Part shown: piece by piece, positions 15,714-23,606 of the stretch
Position numbering within the stretch: the first letter of the stretch is position 1
Layout of the letters: every line of letters starts with the position of its first letter
From: CAYFUF01 sp964346245
Lineage (GTDB): Bacteria; Bacillota; Clostridia; Tissierellales; Peptoniphilaceae
Reading direction: 5' to 3'
Assembly: GCA_964346245.1 (NCBI GenBank)
Contig: CAYFUF010000010.1
Coordinates: forward strand, 1-44,736
DNA: 44,736 bases
The notes under the pieces: generated by a model
Seen by the model: the letters and a program-made list of their open reading frames with translations, nothing else
Database searches by the model: none
Told to the model about the DNA's origin: nothing
Position numbers and translations under genes: made by a program

Positions 15714-18152
15714 TTATTCGCTTAGAGTGATATCACAGATGTCGTTTGACCAATCCCATAGAGATGAAGTCTCAAGACCTTGTACGCGGACATTGAAGAT
15801 ATCATAGTATTCGTTACTGTATAGTGGTACTGCTGGCATGTAGTCGTTGTACCATACTAAGAATTCTACGAATCCGTTAACCCAAGTTTCGATATCAGTT
15901 GGGTCTGCCATACGCATTGTCTCTAATACTACGTCAAGTTCTGGGTCGTTAACACGAGAGTTGTTATCTGCACCGATTCTTGAAGAGTGGTAAGAGTAGT
16001 AAGGATCGTTAGGAATTGCAAAACCAACAGCCATGTTGAATACGGTTGGTGCTTCTGCATTGTTAGGATCTGGGTTGTAGTAGTGAGTCAATAGAGTTGC
16101 GAAGTCAGTCATATTGACGATATATTGCATACCCATCAACTTAGCGTTATCAGGAACTTGAGTTTGGATCAAGTCCGTTACTGTGTTCTCTAGAGTACCT
16201 TCATGGTAAACGATGAGTTGGTTACCTTCGGCATCGTAACGCCAGTAGCTGAAGCCTTCTTTGTTAGACTCATACTCAGCAGCTGCTTTTTCAGCATCCC
16301 ATGGAGTAGTTCCGTCAGCTTCGAACGTATATGGTGAGTCGCTATCAAGAGCTGCGTTACCAGAATCAGCGTTGAATGTGTACTTGATCAGGTTGTCATT
16401 CAAGTAGTCAGCAACCATGTCGCCTTCATATTCTTCAGCTAATTCCCACATAGCAAGACCGTATGCAGAGTCTACAACTGAACCGTAACCACCAGTTACT
16501 GTAGCAACGAATTCTTGACGGTCAAGAGTGAATGCAATTGCTTGGCGAACGCCCTTGTATTGTGTTGCACCTTGGTCAGTGATGATTGGCATATAGCCGT
16601 ATCCGTTACGCATGTATGATACTGTACCAGCTGAATCAGATGCTTTTGCTTTTTCGATCTTTTCACCTTCGATTACGCCTGTGGAAAGGTCAATGTTGCC
16701 AGCGATAACGAAGTCAACGTCTAAGTTTTGGTTAACAACTTGAAGGATAACTCTCTCAATTGTTGGAAGTTTTCCATCCTTGTTGCCAAGATACTTGTCG
16801 TTTATTTCAACTGTAGCCATACCGTTTCCGAAAGATACGAATTGGTAAGGTCCTGCAGTTACGTCAGGGTTGAAGCGGAAGTTTTGAGCAATATCAAGAG
16901 TAGATGCTGTTAATAGGAGCGTTGTTGGATCCATTGCATCTGGATTGTCTTGGTATTCTTGTAATAGAGCTTCTTGTGTTGTGATGTTTTGCTTTACTTT
17001 GTAAAGGTCTAACCAGTCGCCTAGTTCAGTACCGTCTGCAAGAGTGCCTTCTTTAGCAGCTGTTGCTAATTCTTCTTCAGTAAGAGCATCTAGTTGTGGC
17101 TCAAGAGCAGCATATTCATCCATGTCATACTCATAAGCTTCGTAAAGAGCCTTTTCATCTTCGTATGCTTTCTTAGCAGTATCAACAGCTTGTTGTTGAT
17201 TGTCAACTAGAGATTGCTTATCTTCGTCAGTTACTTCGTAACCTTCAACAGTTGCAAGTTGTGCACCATTCTCCGTTTCAACTACGTCTAGGTTTGGAGC
17301 GTAGCGGTGTAATGGAGTTGGTGTCATAGTAACTAGGGCTGTCTCATAGAAGTAAGGAACGTACTCTGGAGCAATAGTTACAGAGAATGATAAATCGTCG
17401 ATCAGGTGTAGACCAGCGTGTGCTTTGCTTTCGCCACTCTTGTAAGCATCGTAACCAAGTAGCTCAGAACCAGCAGTTGCATTTGTAGTTCCTAGTTGAG
17501 CCCATTCTTGGCTGTTGACAAATAGTTGGCCGAAGACGTAGTCTTTAGCGGTGATAGGTTCACCATTATTCCATACTAGGTTGTCGTTTAGCTTGTAGGT
17601 GTAAGTTACGCCACCATTTTCTTCTTCTGAACGTACAGGTTCTTCTGCTAGTACAACATCACTCCAGATGAAGGCACCACCCTCATCGCTGTAGTAAGTT
17701 GCATAACCGAAGTCTCCACCGTAGTTACCAATTAAGCGCTTAATCCATACGTCATAAGTACTGTTGGTAAATCCACTGATGTAGTCGCCAGATAATTCAG
17801 GTGTACCAACAACTAGTGTGTTAGCGTCAGTCTGAACATCGATTTGATCTTCTTCAGCGATTTCAGATGTCTCTCCACCCTCTTCGCCTTCCTCAGNNNN
17901 NNNNNNNNNNNNNNNNNNNNNNNNNNNNNNNNNNNNNNNNNNNNNNNNNNNNNNNNNNNNNNNNNNNNNNNNNNNNNNNNNNNNNNNNNNNNNNNNTGAT
18001 TCAGTTTCGTCAGATGTTTCTGCAGATTCAGTCTCTTCAGTAGAAGCCGTATCTTCAGAAGCTGGTTCAGATGAATCAGTTCCGTTACCACATGCAGTTA
18101 GAACAAGAACAAATGCAAGTAGTAAAGCGAGCCACTTTGAAGTATTCTTCAT
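15714..18152 (-). CDS. oppA: oligopeptide-binding lipoprotein OppA, enlarged, interrupted by an assembly gap
   Basis: This is the extracellular peptide receptor of the importer (solute-binding family 5). The N-terminus is a lipoprotein signal with lipobox LTAC, Cys at residue 21. An acidic Ser/Thr/Glu-rich linker follows, and 100 N bases fall inside it (about residues 52-85), so its true length is unknown. Family landmarks include WNNGEPITAKDYVFG, LHRYAPNLD, TAGPYQF and the C-terminal MPAVPLYSNEYYD. A helical, acidic insertion lies at about 304-427 (from YEVTDEDKQ to NPDVTAGPY). At about 812 residues it is well above the usual 540-600. ATG 18152 is preferred over 18158 because GAGGAGG lies eight bases before it. 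A strong own promoter is present, and hairpins separate it from oppB. Confidence 0.93.
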   Translation of the reverse strand: MKNTSKWLALLLAFVLVLTACGNGTDSSEPASEDTASTEETESAETSDETESXXXXXXXXXXXXXXXXXXXXXXXXXXXXXXXXXXEEGEEGGETSEIAEEDQIDVQTDANTLVVGTPELSGDYISGFTNSTYDVWIKRLIGNYGGDFGYATYYSDEGGAFIWSDVVLAEEPVRSEEENGGVTYTYKLNDNLVWNNGEPITAKDYVFGQLFVNSQEWAQLGTTNATAGSELLGYDAYKSGESKAHAGLHLIDDLSFSVTIAPEYVPYFYETALVTMTPTPLHRYAPNLDVVETENGAQLATVEGYEVTDEDKQSLVDNQQQAVDTAKKAYEDEKALYEAYEYDMDEYAALEPQLDALTEEELATAAKEGTLADGTELGDWLDLYKVKQNITTQEALLQEYQDNPDAMDPTTLLLTASTLDIAQNFRFNPDVTAGPYQFVSFGNGMATVEINDKYLGNKDGKLPTIERVILQVVNQNLDVDFVIAGNIDLSTGVIEGEKIEKAKASDSAGTVSYMRNGYGYMPIITDQGATQYKGVRQAIAFTLDRQEFVATVTGGYGSVVDSAYGLAMWELAEEYEGDMVADYLNDNLIKYTFNADSGNAALDSDSPYTFEADGTTPWDAEKAAAEYESNKEGFSYWRYDAEGNQLIVYHEGTLENTVTDLIQTQVPDNAKLMGMQYIVNMTDFATLLTHYYNPDPNNAEAPTVFNMAVGFAIPNDPYYSYHSSRIGADNNSRVNDPELDVVLETMRMADPTDIETWVNGFVEFLVWYNDYMPAVPLYSNEYYDIFNVRVQGLETSSLWDWSNDICDITLSE
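17897..17996. other. assembly gap of 100 N inside oppA
   Basis: Exactly 100 unresolved bases, a conventional placeholder length, interrupt the acidic low-complexity linker of OppA. Sequence on both sides is Glu/Ser/Thr-rich, so a repeat probably broke the assembly. The reading frame stays open across the gap, but the true length may differ. Confidence 0.98.
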
Positions 18153-18203
18153 CGTCATTCCTCCTCAATAATTATTACAGACAGTAATTTCTGTATAGTC
18201 GCT

Positions 18204-18232
18204 ATTATATGAAGACCCGATGTTTTTGTCAA
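18204..18232 (-). promoter_or_regulatory. strong sigma-A promoter of oppA
   Basis: On the minus strand a perfect -35 TTGACA (18227-18232) is followed by a 17-base spacer and a perfect -10 TATAAT (18204-18209), about 50 bases before the oppA start. The rest of the 18153-18433 stretch is AT-rich and holds nothing else I recognise. Confidence 0.9.
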
Positions 18233-18433
18233 GAAAATAAGGTTATTTTATCGAATTATTGTAACTTTATAACTGGCTGAAATTGCTGTTTGTCTTCCCT
18301 TATTTTCGTTAAGTCCTAGGCAATTTAAAGGAATTAGAGAATCTCGGACTTCTCAGCAAATGTCAAGCTCAATTTTTCCTAACCACATTATCTTGGTAAA
18401 TATACGAAATTATCTTTCATAGGCATGATTATA

Positions 18434-18473
18434 CAAAAAGGAGCGCTGAGTAGGTCAACTGACTAGCGCTCCT
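18434..18473 (-). terminator. rho-independent terminator after proS
   Basis: AGGAGCGCT (18439-18447) pairs with AGCGCTCCT (18465-18473), with further pairing (AGT/ACT, GTCA/TGAC) toward the loop. On the minus strand it is followed by TTTTTGTAT. It lies 34 bases past the proS stop and separates that operon from oppA. Confidence 0.9.
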
Positions 18474-18506
18474 AACTATTTATTCATTTTGGGTCGAGGT
18501 CTCTAT

Positions 18507-20228
18507 TTACTTGCCTAGAGCTTGTCTTACCTCTTGGACTACTGTTTGTACAGCATCTTCCCAGTCCATATCCTGGTTTTTCATTTCTCTTCGAGTTGAA
18601 TACTCAACGATTCCTTCCACTGCTTTTTTACCCGCTGTAATGCGAAGAGGAATACCAATCAGGTCGCGGTCGTTGAACTTGACCCCCGCTCTTTCCTTGC
18701 GGTCATCCAAAAGGACATCAATACCTGCCTCCTCTAGTGCATCATAGATCTTTTCGCCCAGAGCGAGCTGATCTTCATCCTTCACGTTAACAATTGTTAC
18801 AACTGCCTCGTAAGGCGCAACGGAAATTGGCCAAACTATGCCCTTATCATCATTATTCTGTTCCACGACAGCGCTTACGGTTCTGGTAATACCAATCCCG
18901 TAGGAGCCCATAAGGAAGTTGGTTGCCTTACCCTGTTCATCGAGGAAGCTAGCATTTAAGGAATCCGAATACTTGGTGCCAAGCTGGAAGATGTTGCCCA
19001 CTTCAATTCCTCTGGCGAAGTTCAATTTGCCGCCACAGGATGGACAGACATCGGTTTCTTCAATCATCATCAGATCATCGGCAATTTCGCCCTTGAAATC
19101 TCTATCGTAATTCACATTCTTATAATGGAAGCCACTTTCATTGGCACCGGTGACTAAGTTCCTCAAGTGAGTTACCTGCTTGTCCACGATAACACGAATA
19201 TCCTCGCTCAAATCAACTGGACCGATAAAGCCCGCTTCTGCTCCAGTCAGCTTCTCAATCTCCTCTTCACCGAGCATGTCAATCTCGTGCTCAGGAACGC
19301 CTAGGTAGGAGACAAGTTTAGCCATATTGAGCTGGCGGTCTCCCCGCAAGAAGACGAAGACAGGTTTATCCTGGACAAGGAGCAATACTGCCTTCAATGT
19401 CTGCGCTTGGTCAACTCCTAGGTAGTTAGCTACCTGCTCGATGGTGCGACAGTCAGGCGTTTCGACTTTTTCCATCTGTAATGACTCTTCGTCCTCTCGG
19501 TTTTCTGCTAGGTGGACTGCTGCCTTCTCGTCTGTAGCTGCATAATCGCAATCCTGGCAGTAGACAATCAAGCCTTCACCCACCTCAGACAAGGCGGTAA
19601 ACTCGTGGGAGGCGTTTCCGCCCATGGCCCCCGAATCGCCCTGAACGACCCGATAATCTAGACCTACCCGATCGAAGATGCGCTCGTAGGCATCCCACAT
19701 AATTTTGTAGGACTTCTCTAGGCCCTCCTGGTCGGCATCGAAGCTGTAGGCATCCTTCATGAGGAATTCTCTTGACCGGTTAATGCCAAAACGAGGCCTC
19801 TTCTCATCCCGATATTTCCACTGAATCTGGTAGAGATTTAAAGGAAGCTCTTTGTAGGACCTGAGCTCATCTCTGATGAGGGTAACGAAATATTCCTCAG
19901 CGGTTGGGCCCAAGCTGTACTCTTGATCGTGGCGGTCCTTCAACTTGAACATCTCGGGACCAAAGGTTGCCCAACGGCCGGATTGCTCCCAGATTTCCTT
20001 CGGTTGCAGGATGCTCATTAGAACTTCGTTGGATCCGCTCCTATCCATCTCTTCGCGGACAATTGCCTCTACCTTTTTTACGCTGCGGTAACCTAGCGGC
20101 AAAAAGGTGTACACTCCTGAGGATGTACGGCGAATCATTCCGCCACGCAACAGCAGTCTGTGACTAGGAATCTCAGCGTCCGAAGGTACTTCCCTTAGGG
20201 TTGGCATGTATAACTTGCTCATTCTCAT
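18507..20228 (-). CDS. proS: prolyl-tRNA synthetase, bacterial type
   Basis: The enzyme charges tRNA-Pro with proline in the cytosol. The 573-residue length and domain order match bacterial ProRS: a class II core with RSGMI-like loop LRGGMIRRTSSGVYTFLPLG, motif 2 around YRDEKRPRFGINRSREF, a YbaK-like editing insertion at about residues 235-380 (TPDCRTIEQVANYLG to THLRNLVTGANESG), motif 3 in NFLMGSYGIGITR and a C-terminal anticodon-binding domain. The start at ATG 20228 (MRMSKLYMPTLRE) fits the family and lies nine bases after GAGAGGG; a codon at 20237 abuts that site and is unlikely to be used. It is the last gene of the hpf-secA-prfB-tex-proS run, 21 bases after tex. No T-box leader is present directly upstream. 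Confidence 0.96.
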   Translation of the reverse strand: MRMSKLYMPTLREVPSDAEIPSHRLLLRGGMIRRTSSGVYTFLPLGYRSVKKVEAIVREEMDRSGSNEVLMSILQPKEIWEQSGRWATFGPEMFKLKDRHDQEYSLGPTAEEYFVTLIRDELRSYKELPLNLYQIQWKYRDEKRPRFGINRSREFLMKDAYSFDADQEGLEKSYKIMWDAYERIFDRVGLDYRVVQGDSGAMGGNASHEFTALSEVGEGLIVYCQDCDYAATDEKAAVHLAENREDEESLQMEKVETPDCRTIEQVANYLGVDQAQTLKAVLLLVQDKPVFVFLRGDRQLNMAKLVSYLGVPEHEIDMLGEEEIEKLTGAEAGFIGPVDLSEDIRVIVDKQVTHLRNLVTGANESGFHYKNVNYDRDFKGEIADDLMMIEETDVCPSCGGKLNFARGIEVGNIFQLGTKYSDSLNASFLDEQGKATNFLMGSYGIGITRTVSAVVEQNNDDKGIVWPISVAPYEAVVTIVNVKDEDQLALGEKIYDALEEAGIDVLLDDRKERAGVKFNDRDLIGIPLRITAGKKAVEGIVEYSTRREMKNQDMDWEDAVQTVVQEVRQALGK

Positions 20229-20249
20229 TGTATTCATCCCTCTCTTCCA

Positions 20250-22466
20250 CTAGCGGTTTCTTTTTCTGCGGTCTTCAATCTCTTCGGTCTGTTTGATGCC
20301 CTTCATGGACAGGCCGATATGCTCTCTTTTCTTATCTAGGCTGATGATCTTCACTGTGACGACATCCGATACCTGGATGATAGCGGATACGTCTTTGTAG
20401 AAGCCATCGCCCAATTCAGAAACGTGCACTAAACCGTCCTGCTTGACCCCGATATCAACGAAGCAACCAAAGGCAACGACGTTTCTAACGGTTCCCTTGA
20501 GCTCCATTCCTTCCTCTAAGTCATCAAAGCTGAGCACATCGGAGCGAAGGATTGGGCTTGGCATCTCGTCTCTAGGATCTCTGCCCGGTTTTTGCAACTC
20601 TTCAACGATATCTTTTAGGGTGGGTACACCGACACCTATCTCTGCAGCAAGCCCCTTGATGTCCAATTGATCTAAATTTTCGCCGACAATCTTTTCCGCA
20701 ATGCTGTAGGATTCTGGATGGACAGCCGTGTTATCCAAGGGGTTGTCTCCATTAGGTATGCGCAGGAAGCCGGCACATTGCTCAAAGGCTTTGGGCCCAA
20801 GTCCCTTTACCTTCTTTAACTCCTTACGGGACCGGAAAGACCCATTCTCTTCCTTATACTTCTCTATATTCTTAGCCAAGCTCTTGCTGATACCTGAGAT
20901 GTATCCCAAGAGGGAGGCGCTGGCGGTATTGAGATTCACTCCTACGCTATTGACGCAGCTTTCTACCACACCTTCTAGGGTATTCTCCAGTTCCTTTTGG
21001 TTAACATCGTGCTGGTATTGGCCAACGCCAATATGCTTCGGTTCAATCTTAACCAGTTCAGCCAGAGGATCCTGAATCCGTCTGGCGATGGAGATTGCCC
21101 CACGAATGGTGACGTCATATTGGGGAAATTCCTCCTGGGCAAGGGCTGAAGCGGAATAAATGGAAGCACCCGATTCATTGACGATAGCATAGAAGATATT
21201 CTTATCTTCTTGCTCCTTGATTAGCTCGCTGACTACCTGCTCTGTTTCTCTGGAAGCTGTCCCATTACCGATGGCAATCAAGCCCACATGGTGGGTATCG
21301 ATCATCTTTTGCATTAGCTTCTTGGCGCCAACTACATCATTTTTGGGGGCCGTGGGATAAATGGTGGCGTGGTCAAGAACCGTACCGTTCTCTCCAATAA
21401 CGGCCAACTTGCAGCCTGTTCGAAAGCCTGGATCAAGCCCCATGACCACCATGTCCTTCAAGGGGGCCTGCATGAGGTAGGGCCGTAAATTATCGCCGAA
21501 GATGCGGATGGATTCCGTATCGGCAAGGCTAGTCATCTCTTGACGGATCTCCTTCTCTATAGAAGGGAAAAGAAGCCTCTTGTAGCTATCCTCGATCGCC
21601 TCTTCCACCTGCTGGTAGCTGAAGCTGCCTGGCTTTAAACCGGTCTGTCTAGTCATCTCTCGAACGATGCGGAAAACATTTCGATCATCCGTCGTCTCTA
21701 TTCTCACTTTGAGGACGCCAGCCTTCTCTGCTCGGTTGGTCGCTAAGACCCGGTGGGCTGGCATAGCCGAAACCTTATCGGACAGGTCGAAGTACATCTG
21801 ATAGGTCTGAGCAAGCTCCTCATCCACATCCTTTTGCTTTTCCGTATGAATGGTGCCCGAGTTCCACAAGTTGCGGCGGAGTATATCCCGAATAGCAGCT
21901 GTCTCTGCCACATCCTCAGCGATAATATCTCTTGCCCCTTGCAGAGCCTCCTCTGAAGAGGGGAGCTCCTCGGTGATAAAGGCTTGCAGCTTCTCATCTG
22001 CTAGGGAGTCAACAGCCCCTTCCATCAGTAATTTGGCTAAGGGCTCTAGGCCTCTTTCCCGAGCGGTTGATGCTCTGGTCCTACGCTTAGGTCGATAAGG
22101 CAGGTAGAGGTCTTCCACCGCTTTGACCGTTTCCGCAGCTTGAATTGCCTGTAACAGGTCTCCCGTCAGCTTATCCTGGTCCGCAATCTTGCGGATAACA
22201 TCCAGCTTGGCCTCTTCCAAGTTTCGCAGACTAGTCAGCTTCTCGTCCAATTCCCTAAGTTGTCCATCATCTAAAGAACCCGTTATCTCCTTGCGGTAAC
22301 GGGCAATAAAAGGAATCGTATTTCCCTCATCTATCAGCTCGATGGTTTTTTGAACTTGCTTTTCTCTGATACCTAAATCTTCAGCGATTCTCTTAATAAT
22401 CCGCTGATTCCTATCCTCGCTATCTTCCGCTTGTAGTGCTATCTCTTTATCGATTATCTCTGTCAT
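20250..22466 (-). CDS. tex: Tex-family S1 RNA-binding protein
   Basis: Tex is a conserved cytoplasmic nucleic-acid-binding protein related to eukaryotic Spt6, linked to transcription accuracy and toxin expression. The protein is 738 residues, close to the usual 715-780. An N-terminal helical region (IAEDLGIREKQVQKTIELI, then NTIPFIARYRKEITGSLDD, a family signature) leads to the YqgF-like RNase H fold (VVMGLDPGFRTGCKLAVI). Helix-hairpin-helix motifs (KVKGLGPKAFEQCAGFLRI) follow, and a C-terminal S1 domain lies at about 650-725 (GTVRNVVAFGCFVDIGV). It starts nine bases after prfB and is followed closely by proS. Confidence 0.95.
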   Translation of the reverse strand: MTEIIDKEIALQAEDSEDRNQRIIKRIAEDLGIREKQVQKTIELIDEGNTIPFIARYRKEITGSLDDGQLRELDEKLTSLRNLEEAKLDVIRKIADQDKLTGDLLQAIQAAETVKAVEDLYLPYRPKRRTRASTARERGLEPLAKLLMEGAVDSLADEKLQAFITEELPSSEEALQGARDIIAEDVAETAAIRDILRRNLWNSGTIHTEKQKDVDEELAQTYQMYFDLSDKVSAMPAHRVLATNRAEKAGVLKVRIETTDDRNVFRIVREMTRQTGLKPGSFSYQQVEEAIEDSYKRLLFPSIEKEIRQEMTSLADTESIRIFGDNLRPYLMQAPLKDMVVMGLDPGFRTGCKLAVIGENGTVLDHATIYPTAPKNDVVGAKKLMQKMIDTHHVGLIAIGNGTASRETEQVVSELIKEQEDKNIFYAIVNESGASIYSASALAQEEFPQYDVTIRGAISIARRIQDPLAELVKIEPKHIGVGQYQHDVNQKELENTLEGVVESCVNSVGVNLNTASASLLGYISGISKSLAKNIEKYKEENGSFRSRKELKKVKGLGPKAFEQCAGFLRIPNGDNPLDNTAVHPESYSIAEKIVGENLDQLDIKGLAAEIGVGVPTLKDIVEELQKPGRDPRDEMPSPILRSDVLSFDDLEEGMELKGTVRNVVAFGCFVDIGVKQDGLVHVSELGDGFYKDVSAIIQVSDVVTVKIISLDKKREHIGLSMKGIKQTEEIEDRRKRNR

Positions 22467-22475
22467 TATGCTTAA

Positions 22476-23589
22476 TTACCTTACTTCCGCTTGTGCATGC
22501 CAATTCAAATAGGCTTCTACAAAATTATCTAAATCTCCATCCATCACTCGGCCGATATTTCCTGTCTCTTCGCCCGTTCGGTGGTCCTTAACCATGGTAT
22601 AAGGTTGGAAGACATAAGAGCGTATTTGGCTACCCCAGCTAATTTGGGTGTACTTGCCCTGTATGTCCTCAATCTTTTCCCTTTGCTCCTCTTCCTGGAT
22701 TTGGACCAGTTTGGCGGATAGCATGTCCATTGCCTTCGCCCTATTCTGGATTTGTGACCTTTCATTTTGACAGGTGACCACGATGCCGGTGGGCAAGTGG
22801 GTAATCCGAACGGCCGAGTCTGTCGTATTGACGTGTTGGCCGCCTGCTCCCGTTGACCGGTAGGTATCAATCTTCAAATCCTTCTCGTCAATTTCCACCT
22901 CTTGGCTCTCCTTGAGTTCAGGAAAGACATCCACGCTGGCAAAGGAGGTGTGGCGACGAGATTGGGAATCGAAAGGGGAAATTCGAACCAGGCGGTGGAC
23001 GCCCTTTTCCCCCTTGCAGAGGCCGTAGGCGTTGTATCCCTTAACCTGCATGGAGACCGACTTAATTCCACCTGCCTCCTCGTCATTGATATCGGTGATC
23101 TCTACCTTCCACTTCTTGTTGTCGAACCAGCGCTCGTACATCCGCTTGAGCATGTCTGCCCAGTCGGTTGCCTCCAAGCCCCCCGTTCCTGCATGAATGG
23201 AGAAGTAGCAGTTGTTATTATCGTATTCTCCGGACAGGAGGGTCTTGATTCTCAGGCCGTTGATTTCTTTGGCCATCCTTTCAATATCTTCCGTCAGGGT
23301 ATCCCTGCTCTGCTGGAACTCACTGTCATCTAAGATTTCAAAGAGTTCGTTGGTATCCGAAAGCTCGCTATCCAACTGGTGGAACTCCTCGATGGTATCC
23401 TTGGTTTCGTTGTAGACCACCATCGTCTCTTGAGCCTTTTCGCTATCGTCCCAGAAGTCCGTGGCGGTAATCTGTTCATTGAGGGACTCCAGCTCTTTTA
23501 CTAAGCCAGGAATGTCAAAGAGAACCTCGCAAGTCATTCAGCGTCTGGGTTAAATTCTCCAGCTGTTCCGTCATCTCATATTTTTCCAT
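22476..23589 (-). CDS. prfB: peptide chain release factor 2, read through a programmed +1 frameshift
   Basis: RF2 ends translation at UAA and UGA. Translation starts at ATG 23589 (MEKYEMTEQ), preceded by GAGGAAGG. After 24 codons the frame meets an in-frame UGA at 23517-23515 in the context CTT-TGA-C. A +1 shift continues as DIPGLVKELESL through the rest of the gene, giving 370 residues, normal for RF2. The tripeptide anticodon SPF is in VRISPFDSQ and the catalytic GGQ in TGAGGQHVN, so the product is functional. The start lies 17 bases after the secA stop, as in the classical hpf-secA-prfB order. The frameshift makes RF2 regulate its own synthesis. Confidence 0.96.
23514..23530 (-). promoter_or_regulatory. 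RF2 autoregulatory +1 frameshift signal
   Basis: The minus strand reads GCGAGGT-TCT-CTT-TGA-C. This is the standard prfB arrangement: a Shine-Dalgarno-like GAGGT, three spacer bases, the CTT slippery codon and TGA followed by C. Low RF2 slows termination at the TGA and favours the +1 shift. Confidence 0.93.
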
Positions 23590-23606
23590 AGTAAGCCTTC
23601 CTCGGT

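Noticed and set aside
18153..18433. T-box or riboswitch near proS and oppA
   Set aside because: The stretch lies after proS, not before it, and shows a plain promoter for oppA with no T-box sequence or complex conserved fold that I can recognise.
23515..23589. prfB as a frameshifted pseudogene
   Set aside because: The shift occurs at the exact CTT-TGA-C site with the Shine-Dalgarno-like element known for RF2, and the rest of the protein is intact.
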